Shown here one piece after another: positions 43,059 through 51,527 of a stretch of 64,000 bases of DNA. Every line of letters begins with the position of its first letter. The first letter of the stretch is position 1. The stretch covers positions 1 through 64,000 of the forward strand of contig JAOPUZ010000042.1 in the NCBI GenBank assembly GCA_025966315.1. The letters are read 5' to 3'. The stretch comes from Frankiales bacterium. GTDB taxonomy: Bacteria; Actinomycetota; Actinomycetes; Mycobacteriales; Jatrophihabitantaceae. The translations under genes were made by a program, and so were the position numbers. The notes below the pieces were generated by a model. That model saw only the letters and a program-made list of their open reading frames with translations, had not been told where the DNA came from and made no database searches.

Positions 43059-43601
43059 ATGAGCACCGCCCGAATCCCAAGAGCAGAGATCACCGGCCTT
43101 TATGGCGCCTTGGTGAAAAGGTTCAGCAAGAAGCTGCTCGGCCGCGTGCCGGAGCCGCTGGGCGTGTATTGGCACAACCGCGCCGTGCTCAAGGCCACCA
43201 TGGGCATCGGCGCCAAGGCGCAGAAATGGGACGCCAGTGACCTCGGCCTGAAGTCGTTCGCCCACCTGGCCGTCGCAGCGCAGATCGGCTGCAACTGGGC
43301 CCCTCGCCCCTGACGCGGTGCTCATCGCCGACGGTGGTGGCGTGGTGGCTGCGGTCCGGCAGCCGGTCGTGGGCGCGAGGAAGATCGTCAATCTGCTCGG
43401 CGGGTTCGCGCGGGTCGCCCCGGCCGCCGTGGTCGAGCCGGTCCTGCTCAACGGTGCGCCTGGTGCCCGCGTCCTGCTCAACGGTGCCGTCGACACCGTG
43501 ATCGGTTTCGCCTTCGAGGCCGGGCGAACAGCAGGGTCTTCGCGGTGCGCAACCCCGACAAGCTGCACCGGCTGAGCGAAACGACCCCGCTCAGCCGTTA
43601 G
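43059..43601 (+). pseudogene. Deletion fusion: carboxymuconolactone-decarboxylase-like start joined to SigJ SnoaL end
   Basis: The first 80 codons (MSTARIPRAEITGLYGALVK, LGRVPEPLGVYWHNRAVLKA) are the N-terminal part of an AhpD/CMD-family protein; an acgaggagaacag leader precedes it. At about 43298, just after GCNW where the catalytic CxxC helix should begin, the sequence jumps into another frame reading LAPDAVLIADGGGVVAAVRQ and IVNLLGGFARVAPAAVVEPV, the SnoaL end of a SigJ-type sigma factor. A second shift near 43530 is needed to reach VFAVRNPDKLHRLSETTPLS and stop at 43601. A single large deletion removed the CMD 3' end and the sigma 5' end. Neither product can work. Confidence 0.8.
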
Positions 43602-44860
43602 CTGTCGACGACGCTGGCTGTGGGCGCGACCGTGGAGACTGGCGCGCCGGCGCGTCGTCGGGCGAGGCGTCCGCTGAGGTAATAGCCGGCGGCCATGATG
43701 GCAATCACGACGATGGTTTCGGTGATGCCCCAGGCCCAGGTGGCGCCGCTTACGTCTTTGGTGGCGATCTTGGGGAGTTTGCCGGTGCCGGCGGTGGCGT
43801 GTTCAGCGGCGTTGGCTTGGAAGGCTTGGTTACGGGCGGAGCCGCGGAGGAACGGAGCGACGAACAGCACCGTTAGGCCGAGCAGGAATTCGACGGCAAT
43901 GATGGCGCGGAACTCGCGGACGAGCAGGACCCGCAGTGGCCGTTGGTCACCGGCCGCCCGGAGGGCTTCGATGCGCGGGTGGAGCCAGAACTGGTTGGCG
44001 ATGCCGAGCAGCAGCAGGGTGCCGAAGATGAGGATTTTCACTCCGAGGACCCGGCCGTACATGGTGGTGAACAGCTGCGAGGGTCCGTCCACGTGCTCCC
44101 AGTAGAGGAACAATCCGGACAAGGTGATCGCGGCGACGCAGCTCATCGCGACCGCCGAGAAGCGGCGGATCGTCGGGGACCAGAACGCGCCTCGATCCGC
44201 CGCACCAACGGCTCCGGGGGCGGCGAGCAGCAGTAGGCCGGCCAGTCCACCGATCCAGATGGCCCCGCCGAACAGGTGCAGCATCCACATCACCGTCTTG
44301 AAGCTGGTGCGCGGCCAATCGGTTGGTACCGCCGCGGGAAATTTAGTGGTGCCGAGCGCGACCGCCCCGGCGGCCAGGCCGCCGCCAAGAAGGCAGTTCC
44401 TGGCCCGTCCGGCCGCGCCGACGCGGCTGACGAGCGGGGCGATCAGCGCTGCTCCGACGAGGGAGAAGGTGACCTCCAGGCCGGCGAGACGGCCGGCGTT
44501 GCTCCCGTCGTAGAGCAAGTTCCAGGCCGCGCGGTAGTCGTAACCGCCGGAGTCGGAGGCGTTGTGGGCGAGTTCGGTGAGGACGGCCGGTACCGCCAGC
44601 AGCCCGAGCACGATCGCGAGCCCGGCGAGCCGAGTGGTGACGATGGTCAGCGTGCCCGTGCCGATGCGTCGGGCGGGCGGCCCGGCCGACAGCAGGGACA
44701 GCGCGATGAGTCCGACGAACCCCATCAGAGTCACCCAGGTGGTCCAGGCGATGGCACGGTCCTCGAACGGTCCGAGTGGGGTCGAGGGAGCCGAGGCCGC
44801 GGACAGCACGGCGGTGGACAGCAAACTGGGAAGGGGCACAACAACCACCTTGATGAGCAC
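43598..44860 (-). CDS. copD: CopD-family copper-resistance membrane protein
   Basis: This is a 420-residue polytopic membrane protein with the CopD domain. Eight to ten helices are visible; signature regions are WMLHLFGGAIWIGGLAGLLL near residues 190-209, SGLFLYWEHVDGPSQLFTTM and GRVLGVKILIFGTLLLLGIA then NQFWLHPRIEAL. His residues in WMLHLFGG and NQFWLHPR are the likely copper-binding ones. It lacks a fused CopC domain. A GTG start is used. An iron-box-like palindrome sits 18 bases upstream, which is unusual for copD. Its stop overlaps the end of the CMD::SigJ relic. Confidence 0.88.
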   Translation of the reverse strand: MLIKVVVVPLPSLLSTAVLSAASAPSTPLGPFEDRAIAWTTWVTLMGFVGLIALSLLSAGPPARRIGTGTLTIVTTRLAGLAIVLGLLAVPAVLTELAHNASDSGGYDYRAAWNLLYDGSNAGRLAGLEVTFSLVGAALIAPLVSRVGAAGRARNCLLGGGLAAGAVALGTTKFPAAVPTDWPRTSFKTVMWMLHLFGGAIWIGGLAGLLLLAAPGAVGAADRGAFWSPTIRRFSAVAMSCVAAITLSGLFLYWEHVDGPSQLFTTMYGRVLGVKILIFGTLLLLGIANQFWLHPRIEALRAAGDQRPLRVLLVREFRAIIAVEFLLGLTVLFVAPFLRGSARNQAFQANAAEHATAGTGKLPKIATKDVSGATWAWGITETIVVIAIMAAGYYLSGRLARRRAGAPVSTVAPTASVVDS

Positions 44861-44878
44861 AACCTGAGAAAGGACGAC

Positions 44879-44897
44879 TTAGGTTAGCCATACCTAA
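44879..44897 (-). promoter_or_regulatory. IdeR/DtxR-type iron box upstream of copD
   Basis: The 19-mer ttaggttagccatacctaa matches the IdeR/DtxR consensus (ttaggttaggctaacctaa) at 16 of 19 positions, with both TTAGGT/ACCTAA arms exact. It is 18 bases upstream of the GTG start of copD, where it would block transcription. This predicts repression of copD under iron sufficiency. Confidence 0.75.
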
Positions 44898-44996
44898 CTT
44901 CGAGGGTCAAGGTGAGAGAGGTAATACGCAGACGGGTGAACCAAAGCGGCTGCCGCCGTGTACGGGCCGCCAGCCTCAGCGACGCGCCGTGATGCC

Positions 44997-45929
44997 TCAG
45001 AACGTGAGGACCAGACGTCCCCTGGTGCCGCCCGCTTCTAGCCGGCGGTGCGCGGAAGCGGCATCCTCGGCTGAATACGTCGCGGCAATCCGCAGGGTCA
45101 CCTCGCCGTCTTCGACCTGCTGCCGCAGCCGATCGAGTGCCGCGTGGTTGGTCGCGTAATCCCTGACCCAGGTCTGATGCAGTGCGATCTCGCGCTCGGT
45201 CGGTCCGGCCCATCCACGAATCACGGCCAGACCGCCCGCGTCGCGAATTGCCGGCAGCGTCATATCCGTCTGCACCGCGCCGTCGGCGAGGCCGTCCACA
45301 CCAGCCGGAACGATCTCCCGAATGCGGTCAGCGACGTCTGGCCCCCGGCGCACCACCGCGTCCGCCCCAAGACTCCGGACGAGCTCCTCATCAGCTTCTG
45401 ACGCATCGGCGACTACGTAGAGGCCGTCGGCCTTGGCGAGTTGGACGACGTACCCCCCGTAAGCCCCGGCGGCGCCGGTCACGGCTATCGACTGGCCTTT
45501 CTTGAGATTCAACTGATCCAGAGACAGGCGCGCGGTCAAGCCGTTCATCGGCAGACTCGCGGCGGACACCAGATCGCTGCCGGCCGGAATCCGAGCCACC
45601 GATTGCGCCGGGACAACGACGTATTCGGCGTACGCTCCGCCGCGCCCGGTGGCGGGTAGCAAGATCGCCATGACTTTTTCGCCGATCTCCCAATCGACTC
45701 CGGCGCCTACCTCGTCAATGACGCCGGCAGCGTCCATACCCGGTATGTGCGGACTCGAACTCCGCAGACCGGCACCGTAGAGACCCGCCCGCAGGCCGGT
45801 GTCGGTGGGATTCACCGCGGCGGCTGCGACCTTGATCCGAACCTCGCCCGAGCCGGCATGCGGCTCGGCCAGCTCGAACACCTGCAGGACCTCTGGGCCA
45901 CCGAATTCAGTCAACCCGACGGCTCTCAT
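44997..45929 (-). CDS. NADP-dependent quinone-oxidoreductase-like protein (MDR family)
   Basis: This is a 310-residue zinc-free medium-chain dehydrogenase/reductase. The N-terminal GroES-like part reads MRAVGLTEFGGPEVLQVFEL and AAAVNPTDTGLRAG; the nucleotide motif is AVTGAAGAYGGYVVQLAKAD near residues 148-167. No structural zinc cysteines are present. It reduces quinones or alkenals with NADPH. Its start overlaps the stop of the upstream LLM gene by 4 bases, making it the third gene of a coupled operon. The end has no clear hairpin. Confidence 0.88.
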   Translation of the reverse strand: MRAVGLTEFGGPEVLQVFELAEPHAGSGEVRIKVAAAAVNPTDTGLRAGLYGAGLRSSSPHIPGMDAAGVIDEVGAGVDWEIGEKVMAILLPATGRGGAYAEYVVVPAQSVARIPAGSDLVSAASLPMNGLTARLSLDQLNLKKGQSIAVTGAAGAYGGYVVQLAKADGLYVVADASEADEELVRSLGADAVVRRGPDVADRIREIVPAGVDGLADGAVQTDMTLPAIRDAGGLAVIRGWAGPTEREIALHQTWVRDYATNHAALDRLRQQVEDGEVTLRIAATYSAEDAASAHRRLEAGGTRGRLVLTF

Positions 45930-46915
45930 CGTGCATCCCCACTTCCGGGCTCGCGCTGATGAAGCGCCGGCAGCACTTCTTCGGCGATGAAAGCCATGCC
46001 TTCCATGAGCTGCGCCGGAGTTTGTTGTAGCGAGGTGTTTTTGGCGTGACGAGGAAGCAGGATGGCGTGCTCGAGTCCAGCTTCGGCGTACTCGCCGAGC
46101 TGGTTGACCATCTGATCGACCGATCCGGAGATGACGCCCGGCGCCGGCTCCCCGGTTGCCCCGATGGACAGCACCGGGCCAAGCATCGACACCTCGATGT
46201 CCGACCTCAGGCGTCCCCGCCGCTCGAGCTCCACATCGACGAGGACCAGTTCAGCGCGCAGCTCCTCGGGCGTGGAGGTGATGGTGTGATAGCCGGTTCC
46301 GTAGCGAGCAACCCGTCGAGCCGCGATCTCGCCCTTGCCGCCGACCCACAGTGGCAGGTACGGACGTTGCACCGGTGCCATTCCCGGTAATCCCTGAAAT
46401 GAATGGAATCGGCCTTCGTAGTCGACGGATTCTTTGTCGTCCCATAAGGCCATGCAGATGCGCATCCACTCGTCCGTGACCGTGCCGCGAATGGGATAGT
46501 AGTCGGCAATCCCGAGAGCCTCGAATTCCTCGGCCATCCAGCCCACGCCGAGACCGAACACGATTCGGCCGTGTGAGAGGTGATCGAGCGTGGCCAACAT
46601 GCGGGCCTGCAGAATCGGGTTCCGGTACGGGACGATGACCACGCTCGTGCCGATCTGCACCGTCGTTGTGTTCACGGCGACCGCAGCCATCATGGCGTAA
46701 GGGTCATAGATGTTCTGCCGATAAGCGAAGCCGGCGACACCCGATTCGTTGTACGGGTACCGCGCTTTGATCGTCGCCGGCATGAACAGGTGATCGTGCA
46801 GCCAGACCGAATCCAGCCCCAGTCGTTCGGCGTGACGAGCAACCTCCAGTATCTCGGCCGTGCCGCCCTGCTTGCCGAAGGTGTCGAAGTTTCCGATAGC
46901 GATACCGATCTTCAT
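45926..46915 (-). CDS. LLM-class F420-dependent oxidoreductase (first copy)
   Basis: This is a 329-residue TIM-barrel flavin/F420 oxidoreductase of the luciferase-like superfamily. The pattern IGIAIGNFDTFGKQGG, HAERLGLDSVWLHDHLFMPA, QIGTSVVIVPYRNP and GRIVFGLGVGWMAEEFEALG near residues 126-145 is typical of the F420-using group. It is coupled on both sides: its start overlaps the stop of the next LLM gene (TGATG) and its stop overlaps the quinone-reductase start. The substrate is unknown. Being paired with a second LLM and an MDR enzyme suggests stepwise reduction of one compound. Confidence 0.9.
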   Translation of the reverse strand: MKIGIAIGNFDTFGKQGGTAEILEVARHAERLGLDSVWLHDHLFMPATIKARYPYNESGVAGFAYRQNIYDPYAMMAAVAVNTTTVQIGTSVVIVPYRNPILQARMLATLDHLSHGRIVFGLGVGWMAEEFEALGIADYYPIRGTVTDEWMRICMALWDDKESVDYEGRFHSFQGLPGMAPVQRPYLPLWVGGKGEIAARRVARYGTGYHTITSTPEELRAELVLVDVELERRGRLRSDIEVSMLGPVLSIGATGEPAPGVISGSVDQMVNQLGEYAEAGLEHAILLPRHAKNTSLQQTPAQLMEGMAFIAEEVLPALHQREPGSGDAR

Positions 46916-47901
46916 CAGTGCCTCGCTTCTGCGGTCGCGGTCCGGTGGCCGCCGAAGGCGGGAAGGATATCCGCCGCGATCGCCTCGATCGTGGCGATCG
47001 TGGACTCCAGCCGATCGGGCGGCGCGTCCGCGGCGGGGACGATGATCAGATGCTCGAGGCCGGCCTTGCCATACGCCATCAGGTCGGCGGCGATCTCGCC
47101 TACGTCCCCGGTCAGCGGCGGGCGGCTCGGCCCGGCGCTCTCCGTGAGCGATACCCGCGCCAGCATATGTACCTCGAGTTCGCCGAAATCCCGTCGATCG
47201 CGTTCGCAGATTGCGCGTAATTGCCCAACCAGCTCGGCGAGTTCAGCCGGTTCGACCGCCGTCGTCAGATATCCGGTGCCATGGCGGGACGCGCGGATCA
47301 TCGCCTCACGGCCATGACCGCCCACCACGATGGGTGGGTGTGGCCGTTGCGTCGGCTTAGGGAAGGTACCGACATCGGAGAAGGAAAGGTGCTGGCCGGT
47401 GAAGTTCGACGGGCCGGTGCTCAGCCACATCTCTTTCACGGCCAGCAGAAACTCGTCCGTCACCGTGTCGCGTTGGTCGTAGTACGGATCCGGCAGACCG
47501 AGCGCCTCGAACTCACTGCGCAGCCAGCCCGTCCCGACGCCTAGCACCACGCGACCGCCGGAGATGAGGTCGGCGGCCGCGAGCATCTTGGCCGTTATCG
47601 CGGGATGCCGGAACGGTAGGGTCAGCACCGCGGTGCCGACCTGCACGTGACTGGTGATCGCGGCCAGGGCGCTGACCATCGTCAAGGCCTCGTAGTCGGC
47701 CGGCCGGGAGCGCGCGCGATCGACGCCGTCGTGCTGTCGGTAATCGGCACCGTCAGCGTCGCCGCCCGTGGGGACGGCCAGGTGATCAGCGACCCACAGC
47801 GAGTCGTAGCCCAATGAATCGACCTGCCGGGCAATGTCCAGCGACCAGTCGACCGGGACGTCGGAGCCCATCACTTCCGCTAGCGATACGCCGAATCTCA
47901 T
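46915..47901 (-). CDS. LLM-class F420-dependent oxidoreductase (second copy)
   Basis: This is a 328-residue luciferase-like oxidoreductase, first gene of the coupled operon. Visible are ARQVDSLGYDSLWVADHLAV near residues 25-44, HVQVGTAVLTLPFRHPAITA, GRVVLGVGTGWLRSEFEALG near 132-151 and a C-terminal helix. It is a distant paralogue of its neighbour; the catalytic-site surroundings (ADHLAVP versus LHDHLFMP) differ, so the two may act on different intermediates. The start is preceded by a ggaggagttcaact leader. Upstream lies a 295-base gap with the palindrome ttatcgataa at 48041-48050. Confidence 0.9.
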   Translation of the reverse strand: MRFGVSLAEVMGSDVPVDWSLDIARQVDSLGYDSLWVADHLAVPTGGDADGADYRQHDGVDRARSRPADYEALTMVSALAAITSHVQVGTAVLTLPFRHPAITAKMLAAADLISGGRVVLGVGTGWLRSEFEALGLPDPYYDQRDTVTDEFLLAVKEMWLSTGPSNFTGQHLSFSDVGTFPKPTQRPHPPIVVGGHGREAMIRASRHGTGYLTTAVEPAELAELVGQLRAICERDRRDFGELEVHMLARVSLTESAGPSRPPLTGDVGEIAADLMAYGKAGLEHLIIVPAADAPPDRLESTIATIEAIAADILPAFGGHRTATAEARH

Positions 47902-48196
47902 AGTTGAACTCCTCCGTGAAGCCTCGCAATGCCCGGATCGTGGTGCGCCGTCCGTGCCACGTTAGCGGGCCTACTCACCCCGCCGGTCGGACCGTGCCGT
48001 CGGCGCCGAATCTTTAGACCCATTGGACACCGCTACCTATTTATCGATAAGCGTCTTCATGAACCGGGACGCGGTTGACGTTAGGGCCCCGCCATTGTCC
48101 TGACATTCTGCTCGCATCTCGGGAGCGCTGCGTTCGTTAGTCATAGCGAACACCGGTCAGCGACCAGCGCAAGTCATACCGACGACGGGGGCTGCC

Positions 48197-48589
48197 GTGA
48201 GAAGCGAACGCGATGCGGATGCGGATGCGGATGCGGATGCGGATGCCAGAGATCAGCTCATTGAGATTCTCGCGGGAACCTACACGCTCTCGCAGACGCG
48301 TGCCTCGACGTCAGCGGCGGATCTCACTGCGAAGGTGAGCAATCCACGGCTGACCGACCTCCGCTGTTTTCTCAATGGGCTCGCGCCCGGCGATCCACGC
48401 ACGGTGAACCTCCTGAACGCGATGCGGCGCATTCAGCTGTCGCCAGATCGGATTCCGGTGGGGACCCGAGCGGAAGAGGAGCTGCTGGTGTATTGCCACG
48501 GGCCGGTGGACCGCAGCCCCATTCAGTTCCTGGTCGCGCTGAGTGCGGCAATTCAGGATGACCTTCGGCAGCATCGCACCGCGAGGTAG
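48197..48589 (+). CDS. Unknown protein with an N-terminal (Asp-Ala)6 hexanucleotide repeat
   Basis: This is a 130-residue soluble protein with a GTG start and gacggggg leader. Residues 6-17 are DADADADADADA, encoded by tandem gatgcg units. The rest (RDQLIEILAGTYTLSQTRAS, RLTDLRCFLNGLAPGDPRTV, RAEEELLVYCHGPVDRSPIQ) is predicted helical and matches no family I know. Because the repeat unit is 6 bases, copy changes keep the frame and only vary the length of the acidic run. No neighbours point to a function. Confidence 0.6.
   Translation: MRSERDADADADADADARDQLIEILAGTYTLSQTRASTSAADLTAKVSNPRLTDLRCFLNGLAPGDPRTVNLLNAMRRIQLSPDRIPVGTRAEEELLVYCHGPVDRSPIQFLVALSAAIQDDLRQHRTAR
48212..48247. repeat. Hexanucleotide tandem repeat inside the coding region
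   Basis: Five copies of gatgcg followed by one gatgcc occupy 48212-48247 near the start of the gene. The length is a multiple of 3, so slipped-strand changes would add or remove Asp-Ala pairs without a frame change. Confidence 0.92.
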
Positions 48590-49046
48590 TCAGATACGGT
48601 GCGACCGATCATCCAGTCGCTTTACTCCCACGCGTGGAGCGGTGGGATTTGCGGTGGTAAAGCGAAGAACTTCCGGCTGGGTGAAGTGGTCAGAAGGCGG
48701 GTCGGCAACACGCATCCGTCCGAGCGACGGACGAGTGCCGTCCGAGATGCCCGGAGTCAATGCCGTCCGTCACATTCGTCGCTAGAGTCACACCACAATG
48801 CCGAGCTGGGAAGGGTGGCCGCCCGCAATGCCGGCTGTTGCCGTTCGACCAGAGGATGGGAATGACGCACACACCGAGGTGTTCACCACCGACGTGGTGT
48901 CCGACATGAGCGCCATTGCTGGATCTTTGCGAACTCAACTCAACGGCGTGCGTGCGGGTAGCTAGGTTGATGGCGTGGGAAAGGACCGGAACTATGGCTG
49001 AGGAGATTCGTGCGGTGGGCGTCTTAGGGAAAGTAATGGTGGCACT
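48590..49046. other. 457-base gap, no supported gene
   Basis: Short frames exist on both strands but none has a domain, a good leader and consistent codon use together. A small inverted repeat caccac/gtggtg with a 4-base centre lies near 48884-48899. It could hold the promoter of the LLM gene that follows. Confidence 0.5.
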
Positions 49047-50111
49047 GTGACGGCGATGCGTATTGGAGTCGGTCTCGACGGACGCCTTGGGCTCACGTTC
49101 GGAGAGTTGCGCGATGCCGGACGGGAGGCCGCGCGGCTCGGCTTTGAAAGTGCGTGGACCCCGTCCGGTACGGTGCCGGACGCATTTCATATCTGCGCGG
49201 CGTGGTCACAGGATTCACCGCCCCTGCGTACCGGAATTTCTGTTGTTCCGATGGCGCGTGCGTGGACTGCCCTCGCGGTTGCGATTCAGGCGGCGACCGT
49301 GGGTCAGATTGCCGACGGACGGTTTGTCCTTGGCATCGGAACTGGCGGTTACGGCGCGGACTTCTGGTCGTCGGTGGGGATGCCCAACCGCCCTATTGCC
49401 GTCATGCGCGATTACCTCACGATCCTGCGGGGGCTCTTGAACGGTGAGCAGGTGACCTACGAAGGGCCAGCCCTGCAAGTACGCGGCGCATCGCTGGTCG
49501 CAGCGGCCGATCTCTCGCCGGTTCCGTTGCAGCTGGGCGCGCTGGGCCCGCAGATGGTCCGGCTGGCGGGCGAACTCAGTGACGGCGCGCTGCTCAACTG
49601 GGCCACGCCGGAGCGCATCGCGCTATGCCGGCAGTGGCTGAACGAGGGTGCGGTACGAGGTGGCCGAAGGACGGACGAGGTAAAGCTCACGATGTACGTG
49701 CGGATCTGTGTCGATGACGACATCGACGCCGCGCGTCAGGCGTTGGCCACGCAGGTGCTGGCCTACGCGATCGGGCTGCCGGGCGGTCCTCAGGCCGCAC
49801 GCGACGCCGGCTACCGTGCCGCATTCGGTGCGATGGGTTTTGAGGATGTGCTCACCGAACTGGAGCAGCGGCGAGACAGCGGTGAGCCACTCGGCTCGCT
49901 GCTCAAGGCGACGCCGGACGAGCTGCTCAACTCGGTGGGCTACTTCGGACCGGCCGAGCTGGCCCCGGCGGCGTATGCGCGGCTGTCCGAAGGCTTGGAC
50001 GAGACCGTCGTGCGAGTCATCACCGCTCGCCCAGGCATCGAATCCGTGATCGCTGTCATGCAAGCGCTGACCCCGGCACGAATTCGAGCCGCCCAGGAAA
50101 GCCTCCGCTGA
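49047..50111 (+). CDS. LLM-class flavin/F420-dependent oxidoreductase
   Basis: This is a 354-residue luciferase-like protein with a GTG start. Visible are GRLGLTFGELRDAGREAARL near residues 11-30, a barrel strand TGISVVPMARAWTALAVAIQ, and GQIADGRFVLGIGTGGYGAD near 88-107. The tail is longer than that of the operon pair above and the active-site loop differs. It is unlinked to the operon at 44997-47901 and lies on the other strand. Substrate unknown. Confidence 0.87.
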   Translation: MTAMRIGVGLDGRLGLTFGELRDAGREAARLGFESAWTPSGTVPDAFHICAAWSQDSPPLRTGISVVPMARAWTALAVAIQAATVGQIADGRFVLGIGTGGYGADFWSSVGMPNRPIAVMRDYLTILRGLLNGEQVTYEGPALQVRGASLVAAADLSPVPLQLGALGPQMVRLAGELSDGALLNWATPERIALCRQWLNEGAVRGGRRTDEVKLTMYVRICVDDDIDAARQALATQVLAYAIGLPGGPQAARDAGYRAAFGAMGFEDVLTELEQRRDSGEPLGSLLKATPDELLNSVGYFGPAELAPAAYARLSEGLDETVVRVITARPGIESVIAVMQALTPARIRAAQESLR

Positions 50112-50225
50112 ACCGCAACGCTCGGCGGCCAGCCAGCTGATGGCTAATACTGCGCTCACGGCGGCTACCTACGATATCGATGGGGGCCAGCCGGTGGCCC
50201 TGGCCAGTGAGGCGGAGGCCGTCCC

Positions 50226-50813
50226 ATGCGTAGCGACATCGTCCCCGGCGCGGTCTTCCCCGACTACGCGCTGCCCGACCACACCGATACCGTCCGCACG
50301 CTCAGCGAGATTCAGGGTGACGATCCGCTGATCCTCACGCTCGCGCGCGGCCACTACTGCCCGAAAGAACACCAGCAGCATCTCGAACTGGCTGCGCATT
50401 ACCCGAAGATCGCGGTGGCCTACACCCAGGTCGCCACGATCTCGACCGACGCCCATCACACGTTGCAGGAGTTCCGCGCGTCGGTCGGGGCGCAATGGCC
50501 CTTCCTGTCCGATCCGGGACGAACTGTGCAGCAAGACTTGGACATCAAGGAATACACCGATCCAGATAACGACCCGATGATCCCGTACACGCTCGTGCTC
50601 AAGCCGGGACTGGTCGTCCACAGCATCTACAACGGCTACTGGTTCTGGGGCCGGCCTTCGTTCTATGACCTCTGGCGAGACCTGCGCGCGGCGATGAGCG
50701 AGATCCGGCCGGACGGGGACCTGAGCAAACCCGGCCTCCGCGAAGCCTGGGACGGCGGCGACCGCTCGTCCTTCCACGGCTGGGACGAGCAGCCGAGTCA
50801 GCCGGTCGAGTAA
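50226..50813 (+). CDS. Redoxin/AhpC-TSA family protein
   Basis: This is a 195-residue thioredoxin-fold protein. The fold pattern is IVPGAVFPDYALPDHTDTVR, PLILTLARGHYCPKEHQQHL near residues 35-54 and AYTQVATISTDAHHTLQEFR, with QWPFLSDPGRTVQQDLDIKE. The only active-site Cys is Cys45 in HYCPKEHQ; there is no CxxC, so a 1-Cys peroxiredoxin-like action is possible. An acting thiol reductant is unknown. The C-terminal 30 residues are charged and divergent. It precedes a VOC gene on the same strand. Confidence 0.83.
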   Translation: MRSDIVPGAVFPDYALPDHTDTVRTLSEIQGDDPLILTLARGHYCPKEHQQHLELAAHYPKIAVAYTQVATISTDAHHTLQEFRASVGAQWPFLSDPGRTVQQDLDIKEYTDPDNDPMIPYTLVLKPGLVVHSIYNGYWFWGRPSFYDLWRDLRAAMSEIRPDGDLSKPGLREAWDGGDRSSFHGWDEQPSQPVE

Positions 50814-50868
50814 CGGACGTCGGCCTAGCTTGCCGCCACTTCCCATTAGCACAAAGGAGCGCAGACAA

Positions 50869-51486
50869 ATGGACATGAAGCTCGAAGTCGTCGTGGTTCC
50901 AGTCTCCGATGTCGACCGATCCGCCCAGTTCTACCAGGGTTTGGGCTGGCGATTGGACGCCGACGTCGCCCCGGATGACGCGTTTCGGGTGGTGCAGCTG
51001 ACCCCGCCGGGATCACCGGCCTCGATCATCTTCGGCACGAACGTCACGACGCAGGCCCCCGGGTCGGCCCAGGGTTTGCATCTGATCGTCACCGACATAG
51101 AGGCGGCCCGGCAGGAGTTGGTTTCGCACGGCGCGGCAGTCAGCGACGTGTTCCACGACGAAGGTGGAATCTTCCATCACGCCGGCACGGATTCACGCGT
51201 CGCGGGTAAAGATCCACAGGGGCACAGCTACAGCTCGTTCCTGTCGTTCAGTGATCCGGATGGCAACGGCTGGGTGCTCCAGGAGATCACCACCCGGCTT
51301 CCGGGCCGGATCGACCCGGCCGAAACCGCCTTTGCGTCCGCGGAGGATCTGGCCGGCGCGCTCCGGCGCGCGGCTGCGGCCCACGGCGAGCACGAGGCGC
51401 GAACCGGTCAGGAGGATGCGGACTGGCCCGTCTGGTACGCCGACTACATGGTGCGCGAACAGGCCGGAATGGAGTCGCCGGCCTGA
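50869..51486 (+). CDS. VOC family protein
   Basis: This is a 205-residue protein with one VOC module at the N-terminus (KLEVVVVPVSDVDRSAQFYQ near residues 3-22, VVQLTPPGSPASIIFG, GLHLIVTDIEAARQEL and FLSFSDPDGNGWVLQEI near 124-140). The C-terminal 60 residues are a helical extension with AALRRAAAAHGEHEARTG and the ending WPVWYADYMVREQAG. This extended form occurs in many actinobacteria. An aaaggagcgcagacaa leader fixes the ATG. It has metal-binding candidates (His, Glu) but no known substrate. Confidence 0.85.
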   Translation: MDMKLEVVVVPVSDVDRSAQFYQGLGWRLDADVAPDDAFRVVQLTPPGSPASIIFGTNVTTQAPGSAQGLHLIVTDIEAARQELVSHGAAVSDVFHDEGGIFHHAGTDSRVAGKDPQGHSYSSFLSFSDPDGNGWVLQEITTRLPGRIDPAETAFASAEDLAGALRRAAAAHGEHEARTGQEDADWPVWYADYMVREQAGMESPA

Positions 51487-51527
51487 CCGCCGACATCGAC
51501 AACGTTGCCGGTTCAGCCGTTGCTGGT

